64,000 bases of DNA, from positions 2,542,001-2,606,000 of the forward strand of contig OZ245829.1 of assembly GCA_965228625.1 (NCBI GenBank), given 5' to 3'. This DNA comes from UBA2767 sp965228625 (GTDB lineage: Bacteria > Pseudomonadota > Alphaproteobacteria > Rhizobiales > Methyloligellaceae). The notes under the pieces are model-generated. The model was not told the DNA's origin. It made no database searches and saw nothing but the letters and a program-made list of their open reading frames with translations. Both the position numbers and the translations under genes were made by a program. Positions 35,779-43,696 of the stretch are shown here, in pieces (position 1 is the first letter of the stretch; every line of letters begins with the position of its first letter).

Positions 35779-36342
35779 ATGACACGTTCGGACCCGGATC
35801 GGGACCTGATTGCACGAACGGCGGCGAAAGACCGCGCGGCCATGCACGCGCTGTTCGCACGCCACAATGTGCGGGTCTTCAGATTCCTCATGGGACGCGT
35901 CAGGAACGAGGCGACGGCGGAGGAGCTGACGAATGAAGTTTTTCTGGAGGTCTGGCGCCAGGCCAGCCGGTACGAGGGCCGCGCCGCGGTCTCTACCTGG
36001 CTTCTGGCGATTGCGCACAACAAGGCGATGAGCCTGATGCGCAAAAGGTCGGAGGACGAGCTTGAGGATGAGATGGCGGAACAGGTTGCCGACGCAGGCG
36101 ACGATCCGGAGCTGAGCGCACAGAAAAGCTCAAAAGCGCAAGTGATGCGCGATGTGATCGAGACCCTGTCGGACGAACACCGCGAGGTGATCGACCTGGT
36201 CTACTACCATGAGAAGTCGGTCCGCGAGGTGTCTGAAATTGTCGGGATACCCGAGGCCACGGTGAAAACGAGAATGCATTATGCCCGCAAGAAACTGGGC
36301 GAAATGATGCAAGACGCGGGAATTGACCGAGGTTGGCCATGA
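35779..36342 (+). CDS. ECF-type RNA polymerase sigma factor
   Basis: 187 residues. Sigma region 2 is visible (LFARHNVRVFRFLMGRV, then LTNEVFLEVWRQASRYEG with STWLLAIAHNKAM) and region 4 has HREVIDLVYYHEKSVREVSEIVGIPEATVKTRMHYARK. ATG 35779 has GGAG about 8 bases upstream. It overlaps the anti-sigma gene by 4 bases (ATGA), the standard sign of a sigma/anti-sigma pair. A promoter-like pair shared with 38743 lies upstream, so it probably drives its own operon and that gene. Confidence 0.95.
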   Translation: MTRSDPDRDLIARTAAKDRAAMHALFARHNVRVFRFLMGRVRNEATAEELTNEVFLEVWRQASRYEGRAAVSTWLLAIAHNKAMSLMRKRSEDELEDEMAEQVADAGDDPELSAQKSSKAQVMRDVIETLSDEHREVIDLVYYHEKSVREVSEIVGIPEATVKTRMHYARKKLGEMMQDAGIDRGWP

Positions 36343-37031
36343 GCAACAACAATACGAACAACGCAGAGCGCGAGGACATCGAAGCGCTCCTGCCCTGGTA
36401 CGAACAGGGTCGGCTCGATGCGCGCGACACCAAGCGGGTCGAGGACTATCTCGCTGCCCACCCGGAAATGGAGCAGCAGATTTCGCTGATTGCCGAAGAG
36501 CGCGGCGAGGCGGTCCTTCTGAATGAGGCGCGCGGCGCGCCGAGCGCCGGCGCGCTTGACCGCTTGATGGCGGGTATCGAGGAAGAAGAACGTGCAAATC
36601 CATCGCTGGCGGCCGTAAAGCCTGCCCTCAAGGGGTGGATGTCGAAGCTTTTCGGCGCACCCGTGCCGGCAGCACTGCAATGGGCGACGACCGCCGCCGC
36701 GGTGGTGATCGTCGCGCAGGGCATCGCCCTCGGCGTTCTCATGACGTCCGGCGTGACGCCCGGACCGGGTTACGAGACGGCGTCCGGTCCGGCGCAGCAG
36801 GCCGCGTCCGGGACCTTCGCGTTGGTGCAGTTCGGGCAGGACGCAACAGCGGAACAGATCAACGGCCTGTTGACCGAAATGGGACTTTCCATCGTCGACG
36901 GCCCCAAGCCTGGTGGCATGTACAAGGTCCGCCTGTCCGGCAAGACACTGGAAGATCCGAAACGCGATACCATATTAAATCAACTGTTGTCGCATGAGGG
37001 ACTGGTCGAAATGGCGGTTCCGACGGAGTAG
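36339..37031 (+). CDS. Membrane anti-sigma factor
   Basis: 230 residues. The first 90 residues are helical and resemble the sigma-binding domain of ECF anti-sigma factors (ALLPWYEQGRLDARDTKRVEDYLAAHPEM). One transmembrane helix follows near residue 115 (ATTAAAVVIVAQGIALGVLM), then about 95 periplasmic residues with a small alpha/beta domain (TFALVQFGQDATAEQINGLL). No zinc-binding HxxxCxxC motif is present. Start is the ATG that overlaps the sigma stop. It would hold the sigma factor at the membrane until a periplasmic signal; the subtilase gene that follows could be part of that signal or an output. Confidence 0.9.
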   Translation: MSNNNTNNAEREDIEALLPWYEQGRLDARDTKRVEDYLAAHPEMEQQISLIAEERGEAVLLNEARGAPSAGALDRLMAGIEEEERANPSLAAVKPALKGWMSKLFGAPVPAALQWATTAAAVVIVAQGIALGVLMTSGVTPGPGYETASGPAQQAASGTFALVQFGQDATAEQINGLLTEMGLSIVDGPKPGGMYKVRLSGKTLEDPKRDTILNQLLSHEGLVEMAVPTE

Positions 37032-37037
37032 GCGCCG

Positions 37038-38588
37038 ATGAAAATGCAGACGAAGTTCACGCGTGGTTTCGCGAGGGCGATCGGCCTCTGCGCGGGCGTC
37101 TCAACTCTCGTCGTTCTGGCGAGCGATGCCGCTAATGCACAGCGTTTTCCCGGCACACCCTCGGCCGGTGCGGGACAGCTCACCGCAAACCCCAGCCGGG
37201 TGAGACCGAATCCCGGCGGCGGCACGACGAGACCCGGTGGTGGCGGCGGCGGGGGCGGCATTAGCGTTCCAGGCGCGGTCGGACTCGGCATCGGTATTCT
37301 CGGTGCAATCAACAGCGCACAGCCGTCGCGCGCGACCCCGACTCAACGTACGCCGACCCCCAAGAAACGCGTCAGGAACGTAAAAAAGAAGCCGGTCAAG
37401 AAGAAGCGTACGGTCCGCCGCACACCGCAGCGCCGCGCACCGGCGGCGGTCGCACAGTCCATACCGCAATTCATCGCCAATGAGGTTCTTGTGCTCATGG
37501 CGCCCAATCAGCCGGCAAGCGCAGATGCCGCGGTGGCGCAGACCTTCAATCTGTCCCTTGTCGAATCGAGCGAGATTTCGGTTCTTGACGCCCGGATCGT
37601 CAGGTACAGCTTCTCCGGCAACCGCCAACTGCCGCAGGTGATCTCGGCGCTCACGGCCGATCCGCGCGTCGAGGGCGTACAGCCCAACAACTGGTATCTT
37701 TCGGTTGCCGGCAAGAAGCGGAACAAGACCTCGCGTCAGTATGCGCTTGCCAAGCTCGGGATCGACCGTGCGCACAAGCTCGCGCAGGGACAGGGCGTTC
37801 CCGTCGCGGTGATCGACACCGGTGTGGACGGAACCCATCCCACACTCGCGAAATCGGTGCACATGAAATTCGACGCGGTCGGCGACGGCACGCCGAAGGC
37901 GCAAAACCACGGCACCGCGATCGCCGGCGTCATTGCCGGCAAGGGCAAGGTGAAAGGCGTGGCTCCCGAGGCGCAGCTTTTCGCCGCGCGGGCGTTCTAC
38001 ATGCACAAGAAGTACAAGCGCCCGATGACCAACAGCATGATCCTGCTCAAGGCCATCGACTGGTCGCATGTCAATGGCGCTCGGGTGTTCAATATGAGCT
38101 TCGCGGGTCCCTACGATCCGCTGGTGAAGAAAGCTCTTGAACGGGTCCACGAGAACGGCGCGATCCTTGTCGCGGCCGCCGGCAACGGTGGCCCGAAGGC
38201 GCCTCCGGCCTATCCCGCTGCCTATTCCAACGTCATCGCCATCACCGCCCATGACGCGAAGGACAAACTCTACCGCCACGCCAATCGCGGCAACCACCTG
38301 GTCGTCGCGGCACCCGGCGTGAACGTGTTCGTGCCGAAGCTGAAGAAGAGCTACGGGTTCTCGTCCGGCACGTCCGTGGCGGCGGCACATGTGAGCGGCA
38401 TCATCGCGCTGCTTCTGGAGCGGCGTCCGGACGCCACGTCCGAAGAGATCGTCCAAGCGCTCAAGAGCTCGGCCCACGATCTCGGCTCGAAGGGGCACGA
38501 CCCTGAATTCGGCGCCGGCCGCGCCGACGCTTATGCGTCGATCATGTCCATGACCAGCACGGACGTGAAGCTCTCCAGCGGCCAATAA
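37038..38588 (+). CDS. Secreted subtilisin-like (S8) serine protease
   Basis: 516 residues. Signal peptide about residues 1-34. A Pro/Gly-rich region with eight consecutive glycines and a helix (VPGAVGLGIGILGAI) follows, then Lys/Arg-rich sequence before an I9-like prodomain. The catalytic triad is clear: Asp in VAVIDTGVDGTHP, His in NHGTAIAGVIAG and Ser in SSGTSVAAAHVSGI, with the oxyanion Asn in AAGNGGP. It begins 6 bases after the anti-sigma gene, so it belongs to the sigma operon. Inference: an envelope-stress or secretion-linked protease controlled by the neighbouring sigma factor. Confidence 0.93.
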   Translation: MKMQTKFTRGFARAIGLCAGVSTLVVLASDAANAQRFPGTPSAGAGQLTANPSRVRPNPGGGTTRPGGGGGGGGISVPGAVGLGIGILGAINSAQPSRATPTQRTPTPKKRVRNVKKKPVKKKRTVRRTPQRRAPAAVAQSIPQFIANEVLVLMAPNQPASADAAVAQTFNLSLVESSEISVLDARIVRYSFSGNRQLPQVISALTADPRVEGVQPNNWYLSVAGKKRNKTSRQYALAKLGIDRAHKLAQGQGVPVAVIDTGVDGTHPTLAKSVHMKFDAVGDGTPKAQNHGTAIAGVIAGKGKVKGVAPEAQLFAARAFYMHKKYKRPMTNSMILLKAIDWSHVNGARVFNMSFAGPYDPLVKKALERVHENGAILVAAAGNGGPKAPPAYPAAYSNVIAITAHDAKDKLYRHANRGNHLVVAAPGVNVFVPKLKKSYGFSSGTSVAAAHVSGIIALLLERRPDATSEEIVQALKSSAHDLGSKGHDPEFGAGRADAYASIMSMTSTDVKLSSGQ

Positions 38589-38649
38589 ATCTCATAATAT
38601 CAATTATTTAGTTCTCTCACCGGCCACCGCGAAAAAATTCGCGCATTGG

Positions 38650-38677
38650 TTGAACCTTTCTCCGTCCCGGCGCGACT
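38650..38677 (+). promoter_or_regulatory. Candidate ECF promoter, second copy
   Basis: TTGAACC, 16 bases, CGACT: identical boxes and spacing to the site before the sigma gene at 35719-35746. It lies 65 bases before the ATG of the secreted Lys/Pro-tailed protein. Confidence 0.6.
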
Positions 38678-38687
38678 GATGCGGGAG

Positions 38688-38709
38688 ACGGCGGCGATCA
38701 CGCCGCCGT
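38688..38709 (+). promoter_or_regulatory. 5' UTR hairpin
   Basis: ACGGCGGCG-ATCA-CGCCGCCGT, a perfect 9-bp stem between the candidate ECF promoter and the ATG at 38743. It leaves the GGACGGAG ribosome site free, so mRNA stability is the likelier role. Confidence 0.45.
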
Positions 38710-38742
38710 GATTGCGAGTCAATTTCGGACGGAGAATTTAAA

Positions 38743-40656
38743 ATGTTGAAATTTCCAAGCTGGTCCGCCCACCGGGCGGGCCGATATATGACGGCTTCCG
38801 CCATGGTCCTGGCAGCCGGTGCAATGCTTGCCAGCACAGTCCCGGCATCCGCCGAACCTTCCGCGCAAATCAAGGATATGTCGTTCACCACACAGAGCGT
38901 CTACAACCAGGTCATTCGCGTGGTCTCATCCGACAACAAGAAATGGGATTCCATCAAACCGGGCTCTGTAAGTTTCGGTGCCCATGTGATGATCGATACC
39001 AGGCACTATGTCCTGCCGCTCAATCCCCGGGGCTGGACCAAACATGTCGGCATTGTCCTGGGACACTGTTACGGCGCGCCTTGCGACGGAAGGCCATTGC
39101 TCTGGGAACGCAGTCCATTCACGAAGGACTACGAGAACCAGATGGCCGTCACGTTCCCGACGAGCAAGATCCCCCTCTCAGGCATTGCCGCTGGCCACGT
39201 GCCCATCGGCAAGCAGATCATCGCCCAGTGCAACGAGAAGGTCACGATGGGCGGCGGCAAGGCCCACAGCTTCAACAAGCTCATTCCGCTAACCTTCGTC
39301 GCAGACACCGTGCTGTCCGTGTTTGGTCCGGCCAATCACGGCGGTACTGGCGCTGACAACGGCACGCCCCCTGTATGGACGCGCGATACAGACCATTTCC
39401 GCAACAGCAATGTCGTGATGAAGGTCGAGTGCGAGCCGTTCGAGCGCGAGAAGGCCGAGGACGTCGAGGACGTCAACATGGTCACGAAGAACATCGAACT
39501 GAAGGTCGTGGCCCCGGCGAGCCCCACGACCAAGCCGAACCCGTCGACATCGTGCCGGAAGGGCAAGCTGACGGTCCGCATGGAAGCCAACCGCGTTGGC
39601 CCCGTTAAATACCGCCTGTGGTCCAAGGCCGGCGATGCGCCGATGACCTCGAAGGTGATCGACATGTGGGCGAGCGAAGTCGCCCCCGGCAACGTCTTTA
39701 TTGCCGAGCACAGCGAGTGGGTCACTGTGACCAAGACGTCGACCGTGCAGGCCATGGCCGAGGACATGGTCAACCCGATCGGTCAGACAACCGGCTGGAA
39801 GGAAGCACTGGTGCGCTGCGAGCCGACACAAGGCGGGTTCGCGGATGCGCCGAAGCCCGGCGTTGACGATCCTGTGGTCAAGCCGCTTGAGCTGAGCGGC
39901 GAGTTGACCCTGGCCGACCAGGCCGGCGCGCCCAAGGACAAGCCGCGTACTGCGCAAGCCGTGTTCAAGATCTGGGCGTCCAGGCCGGGCTCCACATCCT
40001 ACAGGCTGACATGCTCGGGCGGGCGCCAGTGGGAAGGCACGCTGCCGACCTACAAGGTGGCCGACAAGAAGTACCAGGCGGTCGGCGCGCACAACATCCA
40101 GATCAACAAGACCGAGCAGATCGGCTGCAGCCTGCGGAGTCTGGAGAAGCCCAGCAATCCGCTGCTGGCTCTGGCGACCAAACTGTTCACGCTGATCAAG
40201 GTTAATCCGAGCACCGCCGGCGACGACACCATCGCCGACAAGCCAAGGCCGACCCACGACAAACCGTCGACCAACAGGCCGAATGCGCGCCCGAACGTCA
40301 TTGTGACGCCGAAGCCGCCCAAGCGTCCGGCCAAGCCGGCGATCAAGGTCGCGCCGAAGCCCAGGCTCGTCTGCCTCAACGGCAAGGTCAGCCGCAACAA
40401 GTGCTTCTGCCCGTCACGCACGAAGAAGAAAAAGATCGGCGCAAATGCCTATCGCTGCGACCGCGCCGTCGTGAAGCCGCAGCGTGTCGTCCCGAAGGCG
40501 CCGCCGAAACGCAAGGTCACGAGCGCGCCGCCGAAACGGGTTGCGCCGAAAAAGATCGCGCCGAAGCGGGTACCGCCCAAAACGGCCGCGCCGAAGCGGG
40601 TCGCACCCAAGAAGAAGGCGCCCGGCAGGCGCAAGGTGAAGCTGAACAGGCGATAG
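38743..40656 (+). CDS. Secreted protein with Lys/Pro-rich C-terminal tail
   Basis: 637 residues. Signal peptide about residues 1-37 (SAMVLAAGAMLASTVPASA). I recognise no enzyme. The body has several Cys pairs, such as GHCYGAPCDG. Residues near 543-570 (CLNGKVSRNKCFCPSR and a following YRC) resemble the short Cys modules of alphaproteobacterial surface proteins. The tail from about 580 repeats PPKR, APKK and APKR units and is very basic, which would suit binding to DNA, LPS or polyanions. A matching ECF promoter precedes it and a strong terminator follows it, so it is a one-gene unit and probably a target of the neighbouring sigma factor. Confidence 0.8.
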   Translation: MLKFPSWSAHRAGRYMTASAMVLAAGAMLASTVPASAEPSAQIKDMSFTTQSVYNQVIRVVSSDNKKWDSIKPGSVSFGAHVMIDTRHYVLPLNPRGWTKHVGIVLGHCYGAPCDGRPLLWERSPFTKDYENQMAVTFPTSKIPLSGIAAGHVPIGKQIIAQCNEKVTMGGGKAHSFNKLIPLTFVADTVLSVFGPANHGGTGADNGTPPVWTRDTDHFRNSNVVMKVECEPFEREKAEDVEDVNMVTKNIELKVVAPASPTTKPNPSTSCRKGKLTVRMEANRVGPVKYRLWSKAGDAPMTSKVIDMWASEVAPGNVFIAEHSEWVTVTKTSTVQAMAEDMVNPIGQTTGWKEALVRCEPTQGGFADAPKPGVDDPVVKPLELSGELTLADQAGAPKDKPRTAQAVFKIWASRPGSTSYRLTCSGGRQWEGTLPTYKVADKKYQAVGAHNIQINKTEQIGCSLRSLEKPSNPLLALATKLFTLIKVNPSTAGDDTIADKPRPTHDKPSTNRPNARPNVIVTPKPPKRPAKPAIKVAPKPRLVCLNGKVSRNKCFCPSRTKKKKIGANAYRCDRAVVKPQRVVPKAPPKRKVTSAPPKRVAPKKIAPKRVPPKTAAPKRVAPKKKAPGRRKVKLNRR

Positions 40657-40682
40657 ACGACAAAAACACGCATGAGACATGC

Positions 40683-40711
40683 AAAGGGACGCCATTCATC
40701 GGCGTCCCTTT
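40683..40711 (+). terminator. Rho-independent terminator
   Basis: AAAGGGACGCC-ATTCATC-GGCGTCCCTTT, a perfect 11-bp stem followed by CTTG, 26 bases after the stop of the secreted protein. The minus-strand PilZ gene ends just beyond at 40738, so it may serve both. Confidence 0.9.
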
Positions 40712-40737
40712 CTTGTTCGGAGGCCCCCCGAAACCGG

Positions 40738-41805
40738 TCAGGCCGATTCCTTGATCTCGAACCAGGCCGTGGTTCCCGACCCCGGCTGGGAATCGACCTG
40801 CAACCTGCTTCCGTGTTTCGCAAGGATCGCGTGACAAAGGCGCAGCCACTGCACGTTCTGGTCGGCGATCTTGTCGAGCGGCACGGCCCCCGAGGCATCG
40901 CCATGGTGCGCGGCCGTTCCGAGCCCCTGATCATGCACCGCGACGCGGACGCGGTCGGCGTTGCGGCTCAAACTCAAGGTGATGGTTTCCCCTTCCGGAG
41001 ACGCCTCGGCGGCGCGCGACAGCAGATGACCGAGCACGTCTTCAATACGACCCGCATCGGCTGCGACGATGGCGTGCCCGACCTGATCGTCGAGCTCGAA
41101 CTGGACCCGGTGCGTCGCGGCGTGTCCCGTCGCCGCCATCATGGCGTTGTTCACGAGCGTCACGATGTCGGTGGGTTCCGGCCGGCACGGCAGGGCCCCG
41201 CTCTTGATATCTTCCGCGCTGAGCGCGTCGGCGACAAGGGCGTCGGCCTTGTCGGCGTTGAGCTGCGCCGCCTTGAGGACGGAACGGGCCTTCTGGGGCA
41301 AGGGCAGGTGGGTGGCGTCCGCCAGGAGATTGAGAAGCCCCTTGAGCGCCGCCAGAGGACGCGCAAGCACACGCATCACTCCGGTTATGAATGTGGCCGG
41401 GGACCTCGTGCCGACCGCGGGCTTCTCGATCGTCGGCAGCCCGGCGCGGCGGCGCAGGCTCACGAACGCCTGCAACCGGCCAAGGAAGCCGGCCGGATCA
41501 GGTGTACGCGGATCCGCGGACTTCGCGCGTTCCAGCTCGTCGGCTTCGGCCTCGCTGATGAACTGTATGCCGGCGAACTTCTTGCTCCGCCAGATGATCT
41601 TGCCCGTCAGCGGTATGTCGAAACCTTCGGGCAGGATCCGCACCACGCGCGGCAAATCCTCGATGTAGCTCGACGTAACGCGGCATCCGCCCTTCGAAAT
41701 CTCGCGGATGACGCATTTCATGTCGATACTGTCGGCGCGGTCGGAAACGAAAGCGTGCATCAATGCCGCTTTGCGCGGTTCCTGCCGCCGTTCACGGAAT
41801 TCCAT
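40738..41805 (-). CDS. PilZ domain / degenerate histidine-kinase-like protein
   Basis: 355 residues. Residues about 1-105 are a PilZ domain with the c-di-GMP motif RRQEPRK and IREISKGGC. The rest looks like a histidine kinase core, but where HELRTPL is expected it reads VLARPLAAL, so the phospho-acceptor His is missing. The ATPase-like part keeps HDQGLG (G box) but its N box (DVLGHLLSRAAEAS) lacks the usual Asn. ATG 41805 has GGAGGGG 3 bases upstream. Inference: a c-di-GMP receptor that binds a partner, not an active kinase. It is related to alphaproteobacterial histidine phosphotransferase-like proteins. Confidence 0.8.
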   Translation of the reverse strand: MEFRERRQEPRKAALMHAFVSDRADSIDMKCVIREISKGGCRVTSSYIEDLPRVVRILPEGFDIPLTGKIIWRSKKFAGIQFISEAEADELERAKSADPRTPDPAGFLGRLQAFVSLRRRAGLPTIEKPAVGTRSPATFITGVMRVLARPLAALKGLLNLLADATHLPLPQKARSVLKAAQLNADKADALVADALSAEDIKSGALPCRPEPTDIVTLVNNAMMAATGHAATHRVQFELDDQVGHAIVAADAGRIEDVLGHLLSRAAEASPEGETITLSLSRNADRVRVAVHDQGLGTAAHHGDASGAVPLDKIADQNVQWLRLCHAILAKHGSRLQVDSQPGSGTTAWFEIKESA

Positions 41806-41899
41806 AGCCCCTCCGGAACCGTTGAATCCAACGGATCGTAGTCGGAAGAGTTGAACCAAGATTTAATGAATTGCGGGAATCAGGCCCCGATCCGGCGCG

Positions 41900-42268
41900 T
41901 CAGGAGGCGTCTTCGCCGGCGCTGAGTTCGACCGGTTCGCCATGCGGCGTGTTGAGATAGGCGCGCCGCCAGGTTTGGGTGCGCTCCTCCAGCCGGTCCG
42001 GGGACAATGCCCCGCCATCGCACACAAGCGATTCAAGCGCCGACACCACAGCCTGGTAATAGCTCTGCGCGTTGTCGGGCGCGCCGTCCGCAAGGATCTG
42101 CCGGTGCTTCGCGCCGAGGGTGGCGGACCATTCTGCCGGCGTGAAGACCCCCTGTTCGGCCAGCGTGAACGCCAGTCCGAGCGCCTGCGCCTGCCAGGGT
42201 TCGTCGAATACCGGCTCGCCGTCATGCCGCGCCAGCGGGCCGATTTCGCCGCTCTCACGCCGGCTCAA
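41900..42268 (-). CDS. Nitrile hydratase accessory (activator) protein
   Basis: 122 residues. The sequence PVFDEPWQAQALGLAFTLAEQGVFTPAEWSATL is typical of the cobalt-type nitrile hydratase activator, with YYQAVVSALESLV near the centre. The start is TTG at 42268, with GGAGAG six bases upstream; the longer in-frame ATG runs through the beta gene. It overlaps the beta-subunit stop by 14 bases. The protein swaps its alpha partner or inserts cobalt in related systems. Confidence 0.9.
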   Translation of the reverse strand: MSRRESGEIGPLARHDGEPVFDEPWQAQALGLAFTLAEQGVFTPAEWSATLGAKHRQILADGAPDNAQSYYQAVVSALESLVCDGGALSPDRLEERTQTWRRAYLNTPHGEPVELSAGEDAS

Positions 42269-42911
42269 GATAACTCTCCCACAGATCGACGTGGACCGCG
42301 TGATCGAGCCCCTCATCCGGCCAGATATCCGCGGCGGCAAACGCCACCGTGTAGAGCGGCTCGGCGCGCTCGATACTCTCTGCCGCCTCGTCGGGAAAGA
42401 TGAAGGCGCCGCGCACTTCGATCACGCGCCCTTCGTGTCCGCGAATATACGACGGCAGACGCGTGTGGCCTTTATGGGCAAAGGACCTTGTGCGGACAGT
42501 CGCGCCACGCTCGTACCTGAAGGGCTGGTCGTACGGGCGGTCGAACTGAACCGCGGCGGCCATCTTTTCCGCCGCAACGCTCTCCGGACCGCGCGGCGTA
42601 CCGAAATCGCCTTCTCCTCCGGCGCTCTTTCCCGTCGCCAGCTCCTCCACGCTCGCGACGCCCGAGCCAACCATCAGGGCGGCATAGCTTTGCAGCCACT
42701 GGTCGTAATAGGGCCGGCTGAGATAGTCGACCGGCTGGATCTGCTCGCGGGTGAAACGGAACTTGTCGAGGGTCCAGTCCTTCGGCTTGCTCATCGAACG
42801 CACGATACCGTATGCGCGCGCCTCCCAGTCCGAATGGAACGCTTCCTCCTTCTCATCAACATCGACCTTGCCGAAGCCCTGCCGGCCGCCGAGATCGTGA
42901 ATACCGTCCAT
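42255..42911 (-). CDS. nthB: Nitrile hydratase beta subunit
   Basis: 218 residues. It begins MDGIHDLGGRQGFG, the universal NHase beta start, and ends DLWESYLEPA. Middle landmarks are FRYERGATVRTRSFAHKGHTRLPSYIRGHEG, the SH3-like domain. With the alpha subunit it forms the enzyme that hydrates nitriles to amides. It follows alpha by one base, so alpha, beta and activator form one operon. Confidence 0.96.
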   Translation of the reverse strand: MDGIHDLGGRQGFGKVDVDEKEEAFHSDWEARAYGIVRSMSKPKDWTLDKFRFTREQIQPVDYLSRPYYDQWLQSYAALMVGSGVASVEELATGKSAGGEGDFGTPRGPESVAAEKMAAAVQFDRPYDQPFRYERGATVRTRSFAHKGHTRLPSYIRGHEGRVIEVRGAFIFPDEAAESIERAEPLYTVAFAAADIWPDEGLDHAVHVDLWESYLEPA

Positions 42912-42912
42912 G

Positions 42913-43560
42913 TCACTTGCCTCCGGCGGACGGGTCGAGATCGCGGTCGGTGCCGATCATCGAATTGCGGGTGATGATCGAGGCGAGGCGTCCCTCGTCC
43001 CAGTCCTCCGTGCCTGCGGGACGTTGCGGCAGGACGAGATAGCGCAGCTCGGAGGTGCTGTCCCATACACGCAGGTCGATGTTGTCGGGCAGCTCCACAC
43101 CGAATTCCTGCAGGACGGCGCGCGGCTCGCGGACGGCGCGTGAGCGGTAGGCAGCCATCTTGTACCAGTTCGGCGGCGGACCGAGTATCGCGTGCGGATA
43201 GCACGAACACAGGGTGCACACGATGAGATTGTGGACATCGTCGGTGTTCTCGACCACGCGCAGATGCGCAACCGCCCAGCCCGCGCTCTCCATCTCCTTG
43301 ACCGCCTCGGTGCCGTTCTCCAGCAAGCGCGCCTTGAAGTCGGGATCGGCCCACGCCCGGGCCACAATCGCTGCGCCGCATTTGGGTCCGATCTTCTCAG
43401 AATAGGTCTCGACCCATGCGTCCACCGTCGCCGGGTCGAGCATGCCTTTTTCGATCAGCAGGCTCTCTATGGCCTTGACCCGAAGCGCGGGTTCGGGAGG
43501 CAGGTGGGAATGGAGCTCGTGGTGAATGTCGCTTGCTTCTTTTTCTTGGTCTGCAGACAT
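42913..43560 (-). CDS. nthA: Nitrile hydratase alpha subunit, cobalt type
   Basis: 215 residues. The metal site is VCTLCSCYP: Thr between the first two Cys marks cobalt-type NHase (iron-type has Ser). The two Cys in the centre are oxidised to sulfinic/sulfenic acid in active enzyme. Upstream landmark: GPKCGAAIVARAWADPDFKARLLENG. With nthB and the activator it turns nitriles into amides. It is divergent from the FecCD/FecE transport genes and adjoins the cobalt/B12 region, which fits a need for cobalt. Confidence 0.96.
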   Translation of the reverse strand: MSADQEKEASDIHHELHSHLPPEPALRVKAIESLLIEKGMLDPATVDAWVETYSEKIGPKCGAAIVARAWADPDFKARLLENGTEAVKEMESAGWAVAHLRVVENTDDVHNLIVCTLCSCYPHAILGPPPNWYKMAAYRSRAVREPRAVLQEFGVELPDNIDLRVWDSTSELRYLVLPQRPAGTEDWDEGRLASIITRNSMIGTDRDLDPSAGGK

Positions 43561-43696
43561 ATTCGGTCCGTTGTCGTTGGGGTTGGTTACGGCGGTACAT
43601 TACCCGCATTTGGCGCGGGGAAAAATATTTACCGGTCAAGGGCCACGGAAGCGGGTAGATTTGCAGTTCACCTTGAGCCTCTGAGATGGCAGGCGG

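Noticed and set aside
40490..40650. Short repeats at the end of the secreted protein gene as a CRISPR or DNA repeat array
   Set aside because: They are imperfect codon repeats for PPKR/APKK units inside one reading frame, with no spacers.
43561..43696. A riboswitch between nthA and the FecCD permease
   Set aside because: No conserved B12 or other known core was found in the 136-base gap.
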